A DNA stretch of 64,000 nt from positions 868,001 to 932,000 of the forward strand of contig CAWJYO010000009.1 of assembly GCA_963847085.1 (NCBI GenBank), written 5' to 3'. Position numbers and translations under genes: made by a program. Source of the DNA: Ilyomonas sp963847085. Its GTDB lineage: Bacteria > Bacteroidota > Bacteroidia > Chitinophagales > Chitinophagaceae. Below, piece after piece: positions 9,775 to 18,678 of the stretch (position 1 is its first letter; each line of letters starts with the position of its first letter). The notes beneath the pieces are model-generated. The model did no database searches. It was not told the DNA's origin and saw only the letters and a program-made list of their open reading frames with translations.

Positions 9775-11046
9775 ATGAATCTTAGCCAGCCATTCACCAT
9801 ACGCATTTTTAAATACCGGTTTCATATCATAGAGTTTCTGGTGTTGGTATTTCTTTATTTTTTTAATGAAGGCATTTTTTCATGGCTCATTTTACCCAAT
9901 TCCAATATCTATGAAAACGTTACCAAAGGCTTGTCAATGCTGGTGTACGGCTATGTTTTGTTTTCATTTCCAAAGTTAAAGCGCGATGAAAAAATATTCA
10001 TTGTGCTGTTCACCATGCTCATGGTAAAGCTAGTGTTTGAATCGTTATACCTGTACGGAAATTTCTTTGATAAGCTTACCATTTTTTCTGTCATTTATCC
10101 GGTGGTATATGTGGTATTTATAAAAGCCGTTTGCCGTTCACTCGATTTGGATATACTCGAAATTGTGGCGAAGTTTTATCTGATTACTTACATCATTTTC
10201 ATGGCAATTTATGGTCATGGTTTTGGTTTTAGTCTGGCACAGGTTGATATGGAAGATTACGGACCCTTTTCGGGCGATGATCGTGTGATACATGCACGTT
10301 CCATCTTAATGATTATCATTCCGTATTTGTGGTATTTAAGTCAGTACATTCAAAAGCGAAAAATGATTGATCTCGCTTTGTTTTTGCTTTGTTTTGTTAT
10401 CATTCTTATCCATCAGCATCGTTCAGTTTGGAGCTGCGCCATTTTTTCAACGTTTTTATTTGTTGTGTTTACTATTCGCAACAATCGCAAAACGACTTCA
10501 AGCTTTTTTACCATGTTCACCATGTTTGCAGTAATTGGTGTGTTTGGAATTGTTTATCTCTCAGCTCTAAAACCCGGCTTTTTAAATTTCTTAGGCAATC
10601 GGTTTACCGAAATTTTAAATCCCAACAGAGAAGGTGGTACCGGAAGTTTTCGCATTGATCAATCGGTTGTTTATGGCGAAATGATTAAGCAAAAGCCATT
10701 TACAGGTTGGTCGTTCGAAGGTTTTTATGTGCGAAATCCATTGGTAGATTGGTGGGATGAAGGTTCTGGTCAACACTTCCATGAAGGCTTTATCGAAATC
10801 CTTTTTTATCATGGCATTGTAGGTTTATTATTAAAATATTCATTCTTTATCATCATTGCCATCAAAGCATTTAAGCAAAAGCTTTCACAGGAGTCGGTTA
10901 TCCTCGTTTCATTTTGTTTAACCGGACTTATCTTTTCATTAAGCTATGTGCTGCCCACTATTTTCTTCGGACACATTGGGCTTTGTTTGTATTATTTGGA
11001 AAAGAAAAAACAAAGCACAGATATAAGCCTGCAGGCCGCCGCATAG
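9775..11046 (+). CDS. O-antigen polymerase/ligase-like membrane protein (Wzy/WaaL superfamily)
   Basis: Polytopic inner-membrane protein of 423 residues with about ten hydrophobic segments (for example IIEFLVLVFLYFFNEGIF and MFAVIGVFGIVYLSAL). A large periplasmic loop near residues 270-350 contains GTGSFRIDQSVVYGEM, GWSFEGF and HFHEGFIEILFYHGIVG. A loop of this kind with H/E-rich motifs before the last TM segments is typical of Wzy_C/O-antigen ligase proteins. Beside Wza/Wzc-type genes a repeat-unit polymerase (Wzy) is the likelier role; ligase activity is not excluded. Confidence 0.78.
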   Translation: MNLSQPFTIRIFKYRFHIIEFLVLVFLYFFNEGIFSWLILPNSNIYENVTKGLSMLVYGYVLFSFPKLKRDEKIFIVLFTMLMVKLVFESLYLYGNFFDKLTIFSVIYPVVYVVFIKAVCRSLDLDILEIVAKFYLITYIIFMAIYGHGFGFSLAQVDMEDYGPFSGDDRVIHARSILMIIIPYLWYLSQYIQKRKMIDLALFLLCFVIILIHQHRSVWSCAIFSTFLFVVFTIRNNRKTTSSFFTMFTMFAVIGVFGIVYLSALKPGFLNFLGNRFTEILNPNREGGTGSFRIDQSVVYGEMIKQKPFTGWSFEGFYVRNPLVDWWDEGSGQHFHEGFIEILFYHGIVGLLLKYSFFIIIAIKAFKQKLSQESVILVSFCLTGLIFSLSYVLPTIFFGHIGLCLYYLEKKKQSTDISLQAAA

Positions 11047-11076
11047 CTTTTGTTTTTGCCCGTTTTTTATAAAATA
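11047..11076 (+). repeat. Copy of dispersed TTTGTTTTTGCC motif
   Basis: One of the longest-form copies: CTTTTGTTTTTGCCCG followed by a T-run and ATAAAA, lying immediately after the stop of the polymerase-like gene. See the finding on this motif for the other positions. Confidence 0.7.
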
Positions 11077-11113
11077 CTTTGTAACAAATTTCAATTCTCA
11101 ACTGAATTATATC

Positions 11114-12013
11114 ATGCCCGAAACCACACTTGCGCCGGTTTGTTTGTTTGTTTTTAAGCGGCTCCATTTAACTCAACAAGTTGTGGATTCTTTGCAGAAT
11201 AATCTGTTGGCAGCGCAATCACATCTTTATATTTTTTCCGACGCAGCAGCAAAAGAAGACGATAAAAATGCCGTTGAAGAAGTTCGTTATTTTGTTCAAA
11301 ATATTAAAGGTTTTGCGTCGGTTACACTTCATTTTTCAAGCGAAAACAAAGGGCTTGCCAATTCAGTGATAGGGGGCGTTTCAGAGGTTTTGGACAAATG
11401 GGGAAAAGCCATTGTTTTGGAAGATGATTTAGTGCTGTCAGATAATTTTTTGAATTTCATGAACGATGCATTGAACTGGTATGAAAACGATGAAAGAGTA
11501 TTTGCGGTTTGCGGTTACACAGTTCCTATTCGCACAAAAGAAAATACAGATGTTTATTTTACGGGAAGAGGTTCAAGCTGGGGCTGGGCAACCTGGAAAA
11601 ACCGTTGGGACAAGATAGATTGGGCAATGAAAGACTACGATAAATTTAAAAAAGATAAAAGGGCTCAAAAACGCTTCAACCGCAATGGCTCTGACCTTAC
11701 TAAATTGCTGCGTCTGCAAATGGAAGGCAAGCGAAATTCGTGGGCCATCCGCTGGGCATATACACAATTCAAATTAGGAACTTATACCGTTTTTCCTACT
11801 GTTTCAAAAGTAGCAAACAACGGTTTTGGAGGTAATGCAACGCACACAGCCGGGCTCCATCAAACGCGGTTTTCCACTGTGTTAGATAAAAGTGGCAAAA
11901 CCAAATTTAGCTTTCTTTCGCCTCATATTCATCCCGATATATTCAAACAATTCCTTCATACTTACAGCCTCAAAACACGCATTCTGTATAAAATAAAAAG
12001 CTTGTTTGCTTAA
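11114..12013 (+). CDS. Glycosyltransferase, GT-A fold (GT2-like)
   Basis: 300-residue cytosolic glycosyltransferase. LAPVCLFVFKRLHLTQQVVD opens the fold. VLEDDLVLSDNFLNFM (about residues 95-110) holds the acidic metal-binding motif. GRGSSWGWATWKNRWDKIDW is a block characteristic of this subfamily in surface-polysaccharide clusters (sometimes annotated as hemolytic protein HlpA-like). Sugar specificity is unknown. It starts with ATG 67 nt after the polymerase-like gene and belongs to the same plus-strand operon. Confidence 0.82.
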   Translation: MPETTLAPVCLFVFKRLHLTQQVVDSLQNNLLAAQSHLYIFSDAAAKEDDKNAVEEVRYFVQNIKGFASVTLHFSSENKGLANSVIGGVSEVLDKWGKAIVLEDDLVLSDNFLNFMNDALNWYENDERVFAVCGYTVPIRTKENTDVYFTGRGSSWGWATWKNRWDKIDWAMKDYDKFKKDKRAQKRFNRNGSDLTKLLRLQMEGKRNSWAIRWAYTQFKLGTYTVFPTVSKVANNGFGGNATHTAGLHQTRFSTVLDKSGKTKFSFLSPHIHPDIFKQFLHTYSLKTRILYKIKSLFA

Positions 12014-12028
12014 GCAAAATTTGTTTTT

Positions 12029-13055
12029 ATGAAGAATATTATTGCCACCTGGATTTGTTTGGATACAGAAAACAACAGCACGTATTTTCCTTCGGCAAAA
12101 GGCAAGTCGTCCGATGCCAAAGTGCAGAACATTTACTGGCGTTGCATCTGTTGTTTTTATACAATGGCAAGATATTATCAATCCCGATGCAACATTAGCC
12201 CTTTTCAGCAATCAGCCCAACCTGCCAGTTGTTGATGGAACTGATGTAAAAGGCTTGTTGCAGCAACTGAACGTAAACTTTTATGTAACACCGTTTGAGT
12301 ATATAACGCCACAAGGTTATTACAACCAATGGCGCAACCAGTTTTACGAATTTTCAATCTTCAAATACATTAGCACACACGAAGATTTTAAAGAGGATGA
12401 TAACTTTTTATTGCTCGATTCCGATTGCATCATCACCCAAAATTTGTCTTCTTTATTTGCTGAAATAAGTTCTGAGAAATGTATCACGTATGTGATTGAT
12501 TATGCGCCCGACCACGACATCAATGGCAATTCGCGGAAGAGTATGCAAAGCGTGTTTGCGTCTTTAATAAATCAAAAAGTAGAACACATTCCGCAATACC
12601 ATGCAGGCGAGTTTTATGCAACTACCATTACTGTTGTAAAAACGCTCATCAACGATTTTTATGCTGTTTGGAAACAGTTGCTCCAATTGCATGAAGCCGG
12701 TTTGGATAAGCTTCACGAAGAAGCACATACCTTAAGCTTTTTGTTTTATAAAAATGGTTTTAAAGGTGGTCAGGCAAACAAATACATTAAACGTTTGTGG
12801 ACAGATCCCACCTCGTTCCGCAACATTCAAAAAGGAGATGAAGAATTGGCCATCTGGCATTTGCCAGCCGAGAAGCGACATGGCTTTGTTGAATTATTTG
12901 GCTGGCTGCAAAAACGAAGTTTTGTTTTGTACGATTTTTCAAACCACCAATTGCAGCAACGCTTGCAAAGCACCTTTATGATTCCGCAAATTCCGGTACA
13001 GCGCCGTGCTTATTTTGCCGGGAAATCATTGTTGAAAAAAGTGTTTGCAAAGTGA
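12029..13055 (+). CDS. Putative glycosyltransferase of the polysaccharide locus (frameshifted)
   Basis: Begins MKNIIATWICLDTENNSTYF in one frame and continues after an indel near 12140 as ASVVFIQWQDIINPDATLAL in the next. The middle holds NFLLLDSDCIIT (metal-binding DxD-like motif), preceded by EFSIFKYI, which is consistent with a GT-A nucleotide-diphospho-sugar transferase. I recognise no named family. About 341 residues when joined. Last gene of the plus-strand polysaccharide cluster; the next genes are unrelated small ORFs on the other strand. Confidence 0.7.
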
Positions 13056-13106
13056 GTGATAATGATGCCGTCATCTTGCTTATAATCACCACTCACAAAT
13101 CATCAA

Positions 13107-13328
13107 TTACCATTTAATTTCCCATCGTCCATCACCATCTTTTGTATACGCTAAACCATTACTCATTTCATACACTTCCTTGCCCGTTTTAGCATCTACC
13201 CATTGCCGCTTTTCATACACCCGGATGCCGTTGTTTTCTCTTGTTAAATAATGCAGCAATGCGGGCAGTGTAGGTTGTACATCGTGCAACCATTGCTCAT
13301 CGCTTTCTTTTACAAATGCACTGCTCAT
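13107..13328 (-). CDS. Small conserved-looking hypothetical protein
   Basis: 73 residues, MSSAFVKESDEQWLHDVQPT to the end GDGRWEIKW. Charged and Trp-rich, soluble, with no TM segment and no recognised domain. It converges on the polysaccharide operon end and stands alone. The ATG start and even codon composition suggest a real gene, but no function can be assigned. Confidence 0.65.
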   Translation of the reverse strand: MSSAFVKESDEQWLHDVQPTLPALLHYLTRENNGIRVYEKRQWVDAKTGKEVYEMSNGLAYTKDGDGRWEIKW

Positions 13329-13443
13329 GTGTTATGTTTTAACCCTCTTTTTTCAATAAAATATTGCACCAAAATTTACTGGCAAAGTTTTAGGTACTAA
13401 TCTGCTTTACAACAAAATCATTTTATTACTTAAAATTAATGTT

Positions 13444-13674
13444 ATGCACTTAGTATCATTCTTACGCGGTATGGCTTTTGGCGGTTTGCTGGTGTATTTG
13501 TTTGCGCCCCGCAGTGGTGCCGAAACACGGCAAATGCTTGCCGAACGTGGCAACGATTTAAAAAAGTTAGTATCTGATGACATGCTCGATTTTACGGGTG
13601 AAGCAGCAAAAGAGTCGTCACCTAAAATTGTTACCGGCAGCCTTTACGATTCAGCTATCGTTAGCGAATCATAA
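13444..13674 (+). CDS. YtxH-domain small membrane-associated protein
   Basis: 76 residues. MHLVSFLRGMAFGGLLVYLFAP is a single TM/glycine-rich helix, followed by RSGAETRQMLAERGNDLKKL. This arrangement (GxxxGGxLxxLFAPxSGxETR) is the YtxH signature, found in small stress-related envelope proteins of unknown mechanism. Followed 21 nt later by a strong intrinsic terminator, so monocistronic. Confidence 0.8.
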   Translation: MHLVSFLRGMAFGGLLVYLFAPRSGAETRQMLAERGNDLKKLVSDDMLDFTGEAAKESSPKIVTGSLYDSAIVSES

Positions 13675-13694
13675 TTGGGCAAAACAAAATTGAT

Positions 13695-13734
13695 AACAAA
13701 GCCTCACAACGATTGGCTGTGAGGCTTTGTTTTT
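13695..13734 (+). terminator. Intrinsic terminator of the YtxH gene
   Basis: AACAAAGCCTCAC pairs with GTGAGGCTTTGTT around an 11-nt loop, followed by a T-run. The distal arm runs into a copy of the dispersed TTTGTTTTTGCCC motif (13727-13739). Confidence 0.85.
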
Positions 13735-13758
13735 GCCCATTTTTTCAAAAATGTTATC

Positions 13759-13911
13759 TCAGCTACCACGGCTGCCACCTGTTTTTACAGGCTTTTTATT
13801 GGCTCCGCCTGCTTTGGGTTTGCTGATGAATTTTGAGCCGGCAGCCATTCCGCTTTTCGTCGCTTTATTGGCTCCTTTGCCTTCATTTTTGTTATTGGTT
13901 GGTAACGACAT
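13759..13911 (-). CDS. Small basic Gly/Lys-rich hypothetical protein
   Basis: 50 residues from the ATG at 13909-13911 (MSLPTNNKNEGKGANKATKS) ending VKTGGSRGS. Low-complexity, strongly basic and disordered, rich in KxGG elements, suggestive of a nucleic-acid-binding peptide, though no family is recognised. The longer upstream start (13947) adds a hydrophobic stretch that does not fit the rest, so the inner ATG is preferred. Confidence 0.5.
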   Translation of the reverse strand: MSLPTNNKNEGKGANKATKSGMAAGSKFISKPKAGGANKKPVKTGGSRGS

Positions 13912-13987
13912 AGTGATGAATTTTATCTGTAAAATAATAAATAGCAAAATACAGTTTTCTTTTCAACCGAAATCAAAAACTGCCAAT

Positions 13988-14100
13988 ACAAAATACAGTT
14001 TTATGTTACGAGCTGTAGTAATCTCTTGTTGATCGCCTGTTGCGTCACTCACTTCAACGTTCTAGAAAATAATTGAGCATATAGGCGAGTGCTAATTTAA
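13988..14100 (+). repeat. Dispersed ~110 bp intergenic repeat, copy A
   Basis: Matches the reverse complement of 40549-40660 over about 110 bases. Shared blocks in order: AAAATACAGTTTTATG, AGCTGTAG, TCTTGTTGATCG, CTGTTG, GTCACTCACTTCAACGTTCT, GCGAGTGCTAATTTAA. Non-coding in both places. Confidence 0.85.
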
Positions 14101-14218
14101 GCGATTTTAAAACCGCATGAAAAAAATCTCTCTGCGAAAACTCATTTACTTTTTTCTCTGCGGTTAAGAAAGGGGCAAAAACAAACTTCGCGTCTTTGCC
14201 CCTTCGCGGTTTAATACC
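14101..14218. repeat. Low-complexity CGCGAAG/CTTCGCG intergenic sequence with dispersed motif
   Basis: Contains GGGGCAAAAACAAACTTCGC (14168-14187), a copy of the dispersed motif on the minus strand, then CGTCTTTGCCCCTTCGCGG. Similar CTTCGCCCTTTCGCGGTTTAA sequence lies beside repeat copy B near 40531-40553, so these segments may belong to the same repeat family. Confidence 0.55.
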
Positions 14219-15208
14219 TCATTTCAAAATCTCTTCAATCTTATTCAATTCTTCCTTGCTAAATGTAGTGTTATCAATCGCTTTCAAACAATCTTCCAAC
14301 TGCTGCAATTTGCTTACACCAATTAACACCGATGTAATTCGCTGATCTTTCAACAACCACGCAAGCGCCAGTTGCGCCAGCGTTTGACCGCGTTGCTGCG
14401 CCACTTCGTTTAGCTTTTGTGCTTTCGCAACGGCTTCATGCGTTACCTGGCCTTCCTGCAAAAAGCCGGTGCTTTTGTGCGCACGGGAATCGTCAGGAAT
14501 GCCTTTCAAATATTTGGTTGTTAACAAGCCTTGCGCCAGCGGCGAAAACGGGATGCAGCCTACACCATTTTCTTCCAGCACATCCAGCAAGCCGCCTTCT
14601 ACCCAACGTTCAAACATGCTATATTTAGGTTGATGAATTAAGCAAGGTGTACCCAATTCTTTCAAAATAGCAATGGCTTTTTCAGCTTCTTCTTTTTGAT
14701 AATTGGAAATACCCACATACAAAGCTTTGCCTTGCCGAACAATTAAATCCAACGCCATCATCGTTTCTTCCAGCGGCGTGTTCGGGTCGGGCCGATGACT
14801 GTAAAAAATATCAACATAATCAAGTCCCATTCTCTTCAAACTTTGGTCAAGCGAAGCCACCAAGTATTTCTTCGATCCCCATTCGCCATACGGGCCTTCC
14901 CACATTAAATAGCCTGCTTTGGAAGAGATGATTAACTGGTCTCTGTACTGATGAAAATCCTGATGTAAAATTCTTCCAAAATTTTCTTCGGCAGAGCCGG
15001 GAGGCGGGCCGTAATTGTTTGCCAAATCAAAATGGGTAATGCCGGCATCAAAAGCAGCGCGAAGGATGGCGCGATAGTTTTCATACACATCCACACCGCC
15101 GAAGTTGTGCCACAAGCCTAACGAAATTTCGGGCAATAGAATGCCGCTTTTTCCGCAGCGGCGATACTTCATGTCTTTGTAACGAGCCGCATTTGCAACG
15201 TAAGTCAT
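14219..15208 (-). CDS. Aldo/keto reductase, YghZ (L-glyceraldehyde 3-phosphate reductase) type
   Basis: NADPH-dependent (alpha/beta)8-barrel oxidoreductase. Residues 10-60 hold YRRCGKSGILLPEISLGLWH and the catalytic-site block FDLANNYGPPPGSAEENFG (Asp, Tyr). The catalytic Lys is in IISSKAGY and the His in YVDIFYSHRPDP. LAWLLKDQRITSVLIGVSK near the C-terminus is the cofactor-binding end. 329 residues, matching E. coli YghZ (346), with the subfamily marker MWEGPYGEWGSKKYL. Physiological substrate unknown; the family reduces methylglyoxal and L-glyceraldehyde 3-phosphate. Monocistronic. Confidence 0.9.
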   Translation of the reverse strand: MTYVANAARYKDMKYRRCGKSGILLPEISLGLWHNFGGVDVYENYRAILRAAFDAGITHFDLANNYGPPPGSAEENFGRILHQDFHQYRDQLIISSKAGYLMWEGPYGEWGSKKYLVASLDQSLKRMGLDYVDIFYSHRPDPNTPLEETMMALDLIVRQGKALYVGISNYQKEEAEKAIAILKELGTPCLIHQPKYSMFERWVEGGLLDVLEENGVGCIPFSPLAQGLLTTKYLKGIPDDSRAHKSTGFLQEGQVTHEAVAKAQKLNEVAQQRGQTLAQLALAWLLKDQRITSVLIGVSKLQQLEDCLKAIDNTTFSKEELNKIEEILK

Positions 15209-15335
15209 AGGTTATTTTTATTGATAATTGTTAATAGTTAATTTTTAATTGTGAGTGGTGAATGGTGAGTAGTGAGCATCGTTGTAAAACTTCATTTATG
15301 GCTGCAACTTATTTAACTCCCCTTTAAGGTTGGGG

Positions 15336-15867
15336 CTACAACCCATTTACAATTTCGCCCAGCTCTTTATCAATTTGTCCATACTTGCCATATTCAACGA
15401 TACGCCCAATTTCTTTGCCCTCTTTCATCACAATAAAAGTAGGCACATTGGTAATGTTAAACGCATCGCTCAAGTTATCGAGCGTTTTTTTATTTCTGTC
15501 AACACCAATCAAAGTGATGCAAGAATCCGGAAAGCCAGAACTATCCGCCAGCCGGTAAAATTGTGGCAATAAATTTTGTGTGTCTTCGCACCAGGTTCCG
15601 CCAAAAATGACCATGCGAACCTGGGCCCCTTTCTTTTTAAACGCATCAACGGCAGCCGCATCCACTCTTCCTAAACTATAGTTGTTTTTAAACCATTTGA
15701 ACGTAGTATCGCTTTCAATAATAGAACGGTTCAATAAGCCTTTTAGAATTTTTTCTTTTGCGTTGCTTGTAATGGTGTAAGGTTGCACAGTTTGGCTCGT
15801 TGAAATTTGTGCAAAACCAAAAGATGCCAGTAGTAAAAAGTTGATATGCGATACCTATTTTTTTCAT
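15336..15867 (-). CDS. Secreted thioredoxin-like protein (frameshifted signal peptide)
   Basis: Thioredoxin-fold protein with signal peptide. MKKIGIAYQ from the ATG at 15865-15867 is followed, after an indel near 15835, by FLLLASFGFAQ (signal cleavage) and STSQTVQPYTITSN. The fold core is VRMVIFGGTWCEDTQNLLPQ and VPTFIVMKEG (cis-Pro). The active site is WCED with a single Cys, so disulfide exchange of the CxxC type is not expected. The ATG overlaps the stop of the upstream MerR gene as ATGA, indicating translational coupling. About 176 residues when joined. Confidence 0.8.
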
Positions 15868-16508
15868 CCTGATATAGCTTTAAGTTCTAATAAAAATTGT
15901 TTGAAGTTTTGCAGCGATTGTATCAACTGCGTTTTGTTTTGCACCTTTTTTTTATTCTCCAGCAAGTATTGCTTCGCGCCTTGTACCGTAAACTTTCGTA
16001 CACGAAGTAAGTGATAAATAAGCTTTAAATTCTTTACATCTTCAGGCCGAAAATAACGGTCGCCTTTGCCATTTTTTTTCGGTGCCAAAATATCAAATTC
16101 TGTTTCCCATGCACGCAGTTGCGATTGCGTAACGCCCAACCATTCGGCTACTATGCTGGTTCGGTAATATTTTTTCTGAAACAAAACTTCATCAGGAGGA
16201 ACATCAATTAAAATGGATTCTTCGTCCATGTCCTTAAACGATTTTCTTCCCCGCTTTTTGTTGGGCATCAGAAGCAGCGTGTCTATCTTATCCTGTTGTT
16301 TTTGTTGTACTTCGGCAAACGGATCGGCAGATGATTCAAAACCTTGTTCAGCAACAATTGCTAACTCATCAAATTCAATAGTAGAAAGGCTTTCAGCTTC
16401 ATCTGTTTCTTTTGCATCAGATAAGAGGTTGGGTTGATTGTCCACCTTTTTATTGGATTGAACCCCCTTTTCTCTTTCATCATCAAATAAAAAAAGTTGC
16501 TGCGGCAT
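15864..16508 (-). CDS. MerR-family transcriptional regulator
   Basis: 214 residues. A long acidic, poorly ordered N-terminus (1-110) with RGRKSFKD is followed by a MerR winged-helix domain: YYRTSIVAEWLGVTQSQLRA, WETEFDILAPKKNGKGDRYF and VKNLKLIYHLLRVRKFTVQG. The C-terminus is a short helical dimerisation region. No metal-binding Cys is evident, so the inducer is unknown. Coupled by a 4-nt ATGA overlap to the thioredoxin-like gene. This DNA-binding domain with a disordered N-terminus is common in Bacteroidota. Confidence 0.85.
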   Translation of the reverse strand: MPQQLFLFDDEREKGVQSNKKVDNQPNLLSDAKETDEAESLSTIEFDELAIVAEQGFESSADPFAEVQQKQQDKIDTLLLMPNKKRGRKSFKDMDEESILIDVPPDEVLFQKKYYRTSIVAEWLGVTQSQLRAWETEFDILAPKKNGKGDRYFRPEDVKNLKLIYHLLRVRKFTVQGAKQYLLENKKKVQNKTQLIQSLQNFKQFLLELKAISG

Positions 16509-16639
16509 TGGTGTAAAAATAAGTATTGAAAATGAGCGGAATAAAAACGCACTGTTTTCTTTTGCCCATTTTTCAAAAGTGGAAAGAGAATTTAATAAAT
16601 TATAACCCTATAAATTTAGTAGAGTATTCGAAATCCGTT

Positions 16640-16647
16640 TACTTTTG
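16640..16647 (+). promoter_or_regulatory. Bacteroidota -7 box (TACTTTTG) for the antiporter gene
   Basis: TACTTTTG fits the TAnnTTTG consensus and lies 41 nt before the ATG at 16689, giving a leader of about 35 nt. No clear -33 element is seen. Confidence 0.5.
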
Positions 16648-16688
16648 TCTTCTTTCCAAACGAACGATACATTTATAAACAGCACTGC

Positions 16689-18026
16689 ATGGTATCTAAA
16701 TTAAGCTCTTCCGAAGTACTGCATTTCCTCATCATGGTAAGCCTGGTTCTTATTCTTGCGCGCGTTCTGGGCGAGATATGCCGCAAATTAAAACAGCCGG
16801 TGGTGGTGGGCGAAATTTTAGCAGGCATCATCATAGGTCCATCCCTGTTAGGCTCGGTGTTTCCGCATTTGTTTTCATCCATTTTTATTAACGATACACG
16901 GGCTTTTGGCGCGTTTGACGGACTGGCAAACATAGGCGTTATCATGCTGATGTTTGTTGCCGGTATTGAAGTAGATTTAAAGCAAATCCGCAAGCAGGGC
17001 AAGCAGGCGGCTTCCATCAGCATCATGGGTATTTTGTTTCCGTTTGCGTTGGGTTTTGCAGCCATTTGGTTTTTTCACGATTACATTTTTCCGCCTTCTC
17101 CTGATGGCAGATTAATTCCTTCCCTTTTCTTTGGAACCGCACTTTCTATCACTGCATTGTCTGTAATCGTAAAAGTGTTGTTCGATTTAAATATTATCAA
17201 AACCAAAGTAGGCGGGTTGGTAATAACTGCTGCTATGGTAGACGATTTTTTAGGCTGGGTTTTGTTTTCGATCATTATCAAAATGATTGACAACCACAAA
17301 AGCGAAGGCTCTTTTTCATCGGTGCTGGTAGTGTTAGGTTTTGCACTTTTTATGGTAACAATCGGGCGATGGCTGATTGATAAAATTCTATTTTTAACCA
17401 GTAAATATTTTCCAGGATCAGGTACTTTAATCACTGTAAGTTGTGCGCTTTGTTTTTTAGGTGCGGTGTTTACCGAATATCTTGGTATCCGCGGCGTGTT
17501 CGGCGCCTTTCTGATGGGCATTGCCGTTGGCGATTCTAAGTATTTTACTTCTTCTACGCAGAATGTATTGCAGCAGTTTGTGATTTATATTATTGCGCCA
17601 CTATTTTTTGCGTCGGTAGGTTTGCGGGTAAATTTTGTAACCAATTTCAATTTGTCAATTGTTGTTTTGATTGTGGGCATTGCCTGCGTTGCCAAAATTA
17701 TTGGTGCCGGTTTAGGAGCAAGAATGAGTGGTATTGAAAAGAACGAATCGCTTGCCATTGCTTTTGGAATGAATGCCCGCGGCTCACAGGAAATTGTGTT
17801 GGGAAGCGTTGCACTGAGCGCAAAAATTATTGATGAAAAGATATTTGTTGGACTTGTGATTATGACGATGCTCACCATACTTATTGCCGGTCCGCTGATG
17901 AAATTGTTTTTGAACAAACATGTGCAAAAACAAACGAGTGTAAATGATGAACCTTTATCAATGGCGAATACAAGATTGATTAATGGAAGTGCGGTAGGCG
18001 AGAGAGCAATTTCTTTGCAGCATTGA
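16689..18026 (+). CDS. Cation:proton antiporter (CPA2/Na+-H+ exchanger family)
   Basis: 445-residue inner-membrane antiporter with about 12 TM segments. SSEVLHFLIMVSLVLILARV is TM1, then KQPVVVGEILAGIIIGPSLL (the conserved P-x-V-x-GE-x-x-AG-x-x-GP motif). The ion-binding region is TAAMVDDFLGWVLF with paired Asp, and AFGMNARGSQEIVLG carries the conserved Arg. No C-terminal TrkA/RCK regulatory domain, only a ~40-residue tail. Probable role in pH or Na+/K+ homeostasis. ATG start, 181 nt from the divergent MerR gene. Confidence 0.9.
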   Translation: MVSKLSSSEVLHFLIMVSLVLILARVLGEICRKLKQPVVVGEILAGIIIGPSLLGSVFPHLFSSIFINDTRAFGAFDGLANIGVIMLMFVAGIEVDLKQIRKQGKQAASISIMGILFPFALGFAAIWFFHDYIFPPSPDGRLIPSLFFGTALSITALSVIVKVLFDLNIIKTKVGGLVITAAMVDDFLGWVLFSIIIKMIDNHKSEGSFSSVLVVLGFALFMVTIGRWLIDKILFLTSKYFPGSGTLITVSCALCFLGAVFTEYLGIRGVFGAFLMGIAVGDSKYFTSSTQNVLQQFVIYIIAPLFFASVGLRVNFVTNFNLSIVVLIVGIACVAKIIGAGLGARMSGIEKNESLAIAFGMNARGSQEIVLGSVALSAKIIDEKIFVGLVIMTMLTILIAGPLMKLFLNKHVQKQTSVNDEPLSMANTRLINGSAVGERAISLQH

Positions 18027-18068
18027 TTTTGACAAGTTTTAAAGCTTATCAATCAAGTTCCAATTTCA

Positions 18069-18611
18069 TTAAAGTTTGACTTGTTGTAAATTGTTCTTTT
18101 CTTGCAATTGTTTCATCCATTCTTCACGCTTCTGAACTACAAATTTTTCAGTTTTGTTTTCATCGGTTGTTATAGACAAACCAGTGTTCGCAATTCCCAA
18201 AACTTTGTATTTGTTTACTTTTTCAATGTCTGATAAAGCAATTGAAATTTCGTGGTTTTGAAAGTTGAATTTGTGAGATTTAAATACCAATCGGTTATTC
18301 GTTAAATATAATTTTCCACCAACAGCTTCGATACCTTTAAAGTGATTCGCGGGTGCTTCGAATAATATTGTTTCATCTTTCTCTAAATTAATTTCTGTTC
18401 CTTTCATTATTGATTTAGAGTTTCCAAACCATCCGGCCGACAACCCAAATATAAATCCTGCTATGCAACCGCCTACTATCCCGGAAGCAATTCTAAGAAT
18501 TATATGTTTTGTTGTTAGATTGTCTTCAGTCAGTAAGCCATATACAATATAAAATATGGTCATCAAAATTCCAAAGCTTAGACCAGCTTTAATTTTGCTT
18601 TTCTTATCCAT
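18069..18611 (-). CDS. Membrane protein with GRAM-like domain
   Basis: 180 residues. Two N-terminal TM helices (AGLSFGILMTIFYIVYGLL and ASGIVGGCIAGFIFGLSAGW) are followed by a soluble domain: LFEAPANHFKGIEAVGGKLY, LTNNRLVFKSHKFNF, ISIALSDIEKVNKYKVL. This GGxLxLTNxRLxFxxH arrangement is the bacterial GRAM/PH-like fold. Function unknown, perhaps lipid or protein binding at the membrane. Convergent with the antiporter, 42 nt apart. Confidence 0.75.
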   Translation of the reverse strand: MDKKSKIKAGLSFGILMTIFYIVYGLLTEDNLTTKHIILRIASGIVGGCIAGFIFGLSAGWFGNSKSIMKGTEINLEKDETILFEAPANHFKGIEAVGGKLYLTNNRLVFKSHKFNFQNHEISIALSDIEKVNKYKVLGIANTGLSITTDENKTEKFVVQKREEWMKQLQEKNNLQQVKL

Positions 18612-18678
18612 TCTATAAAGTTATAAAAGAACAACAGCAACATTTAAAGAAGAAAGTGCTTTTGTTTTTGCCCAAATT

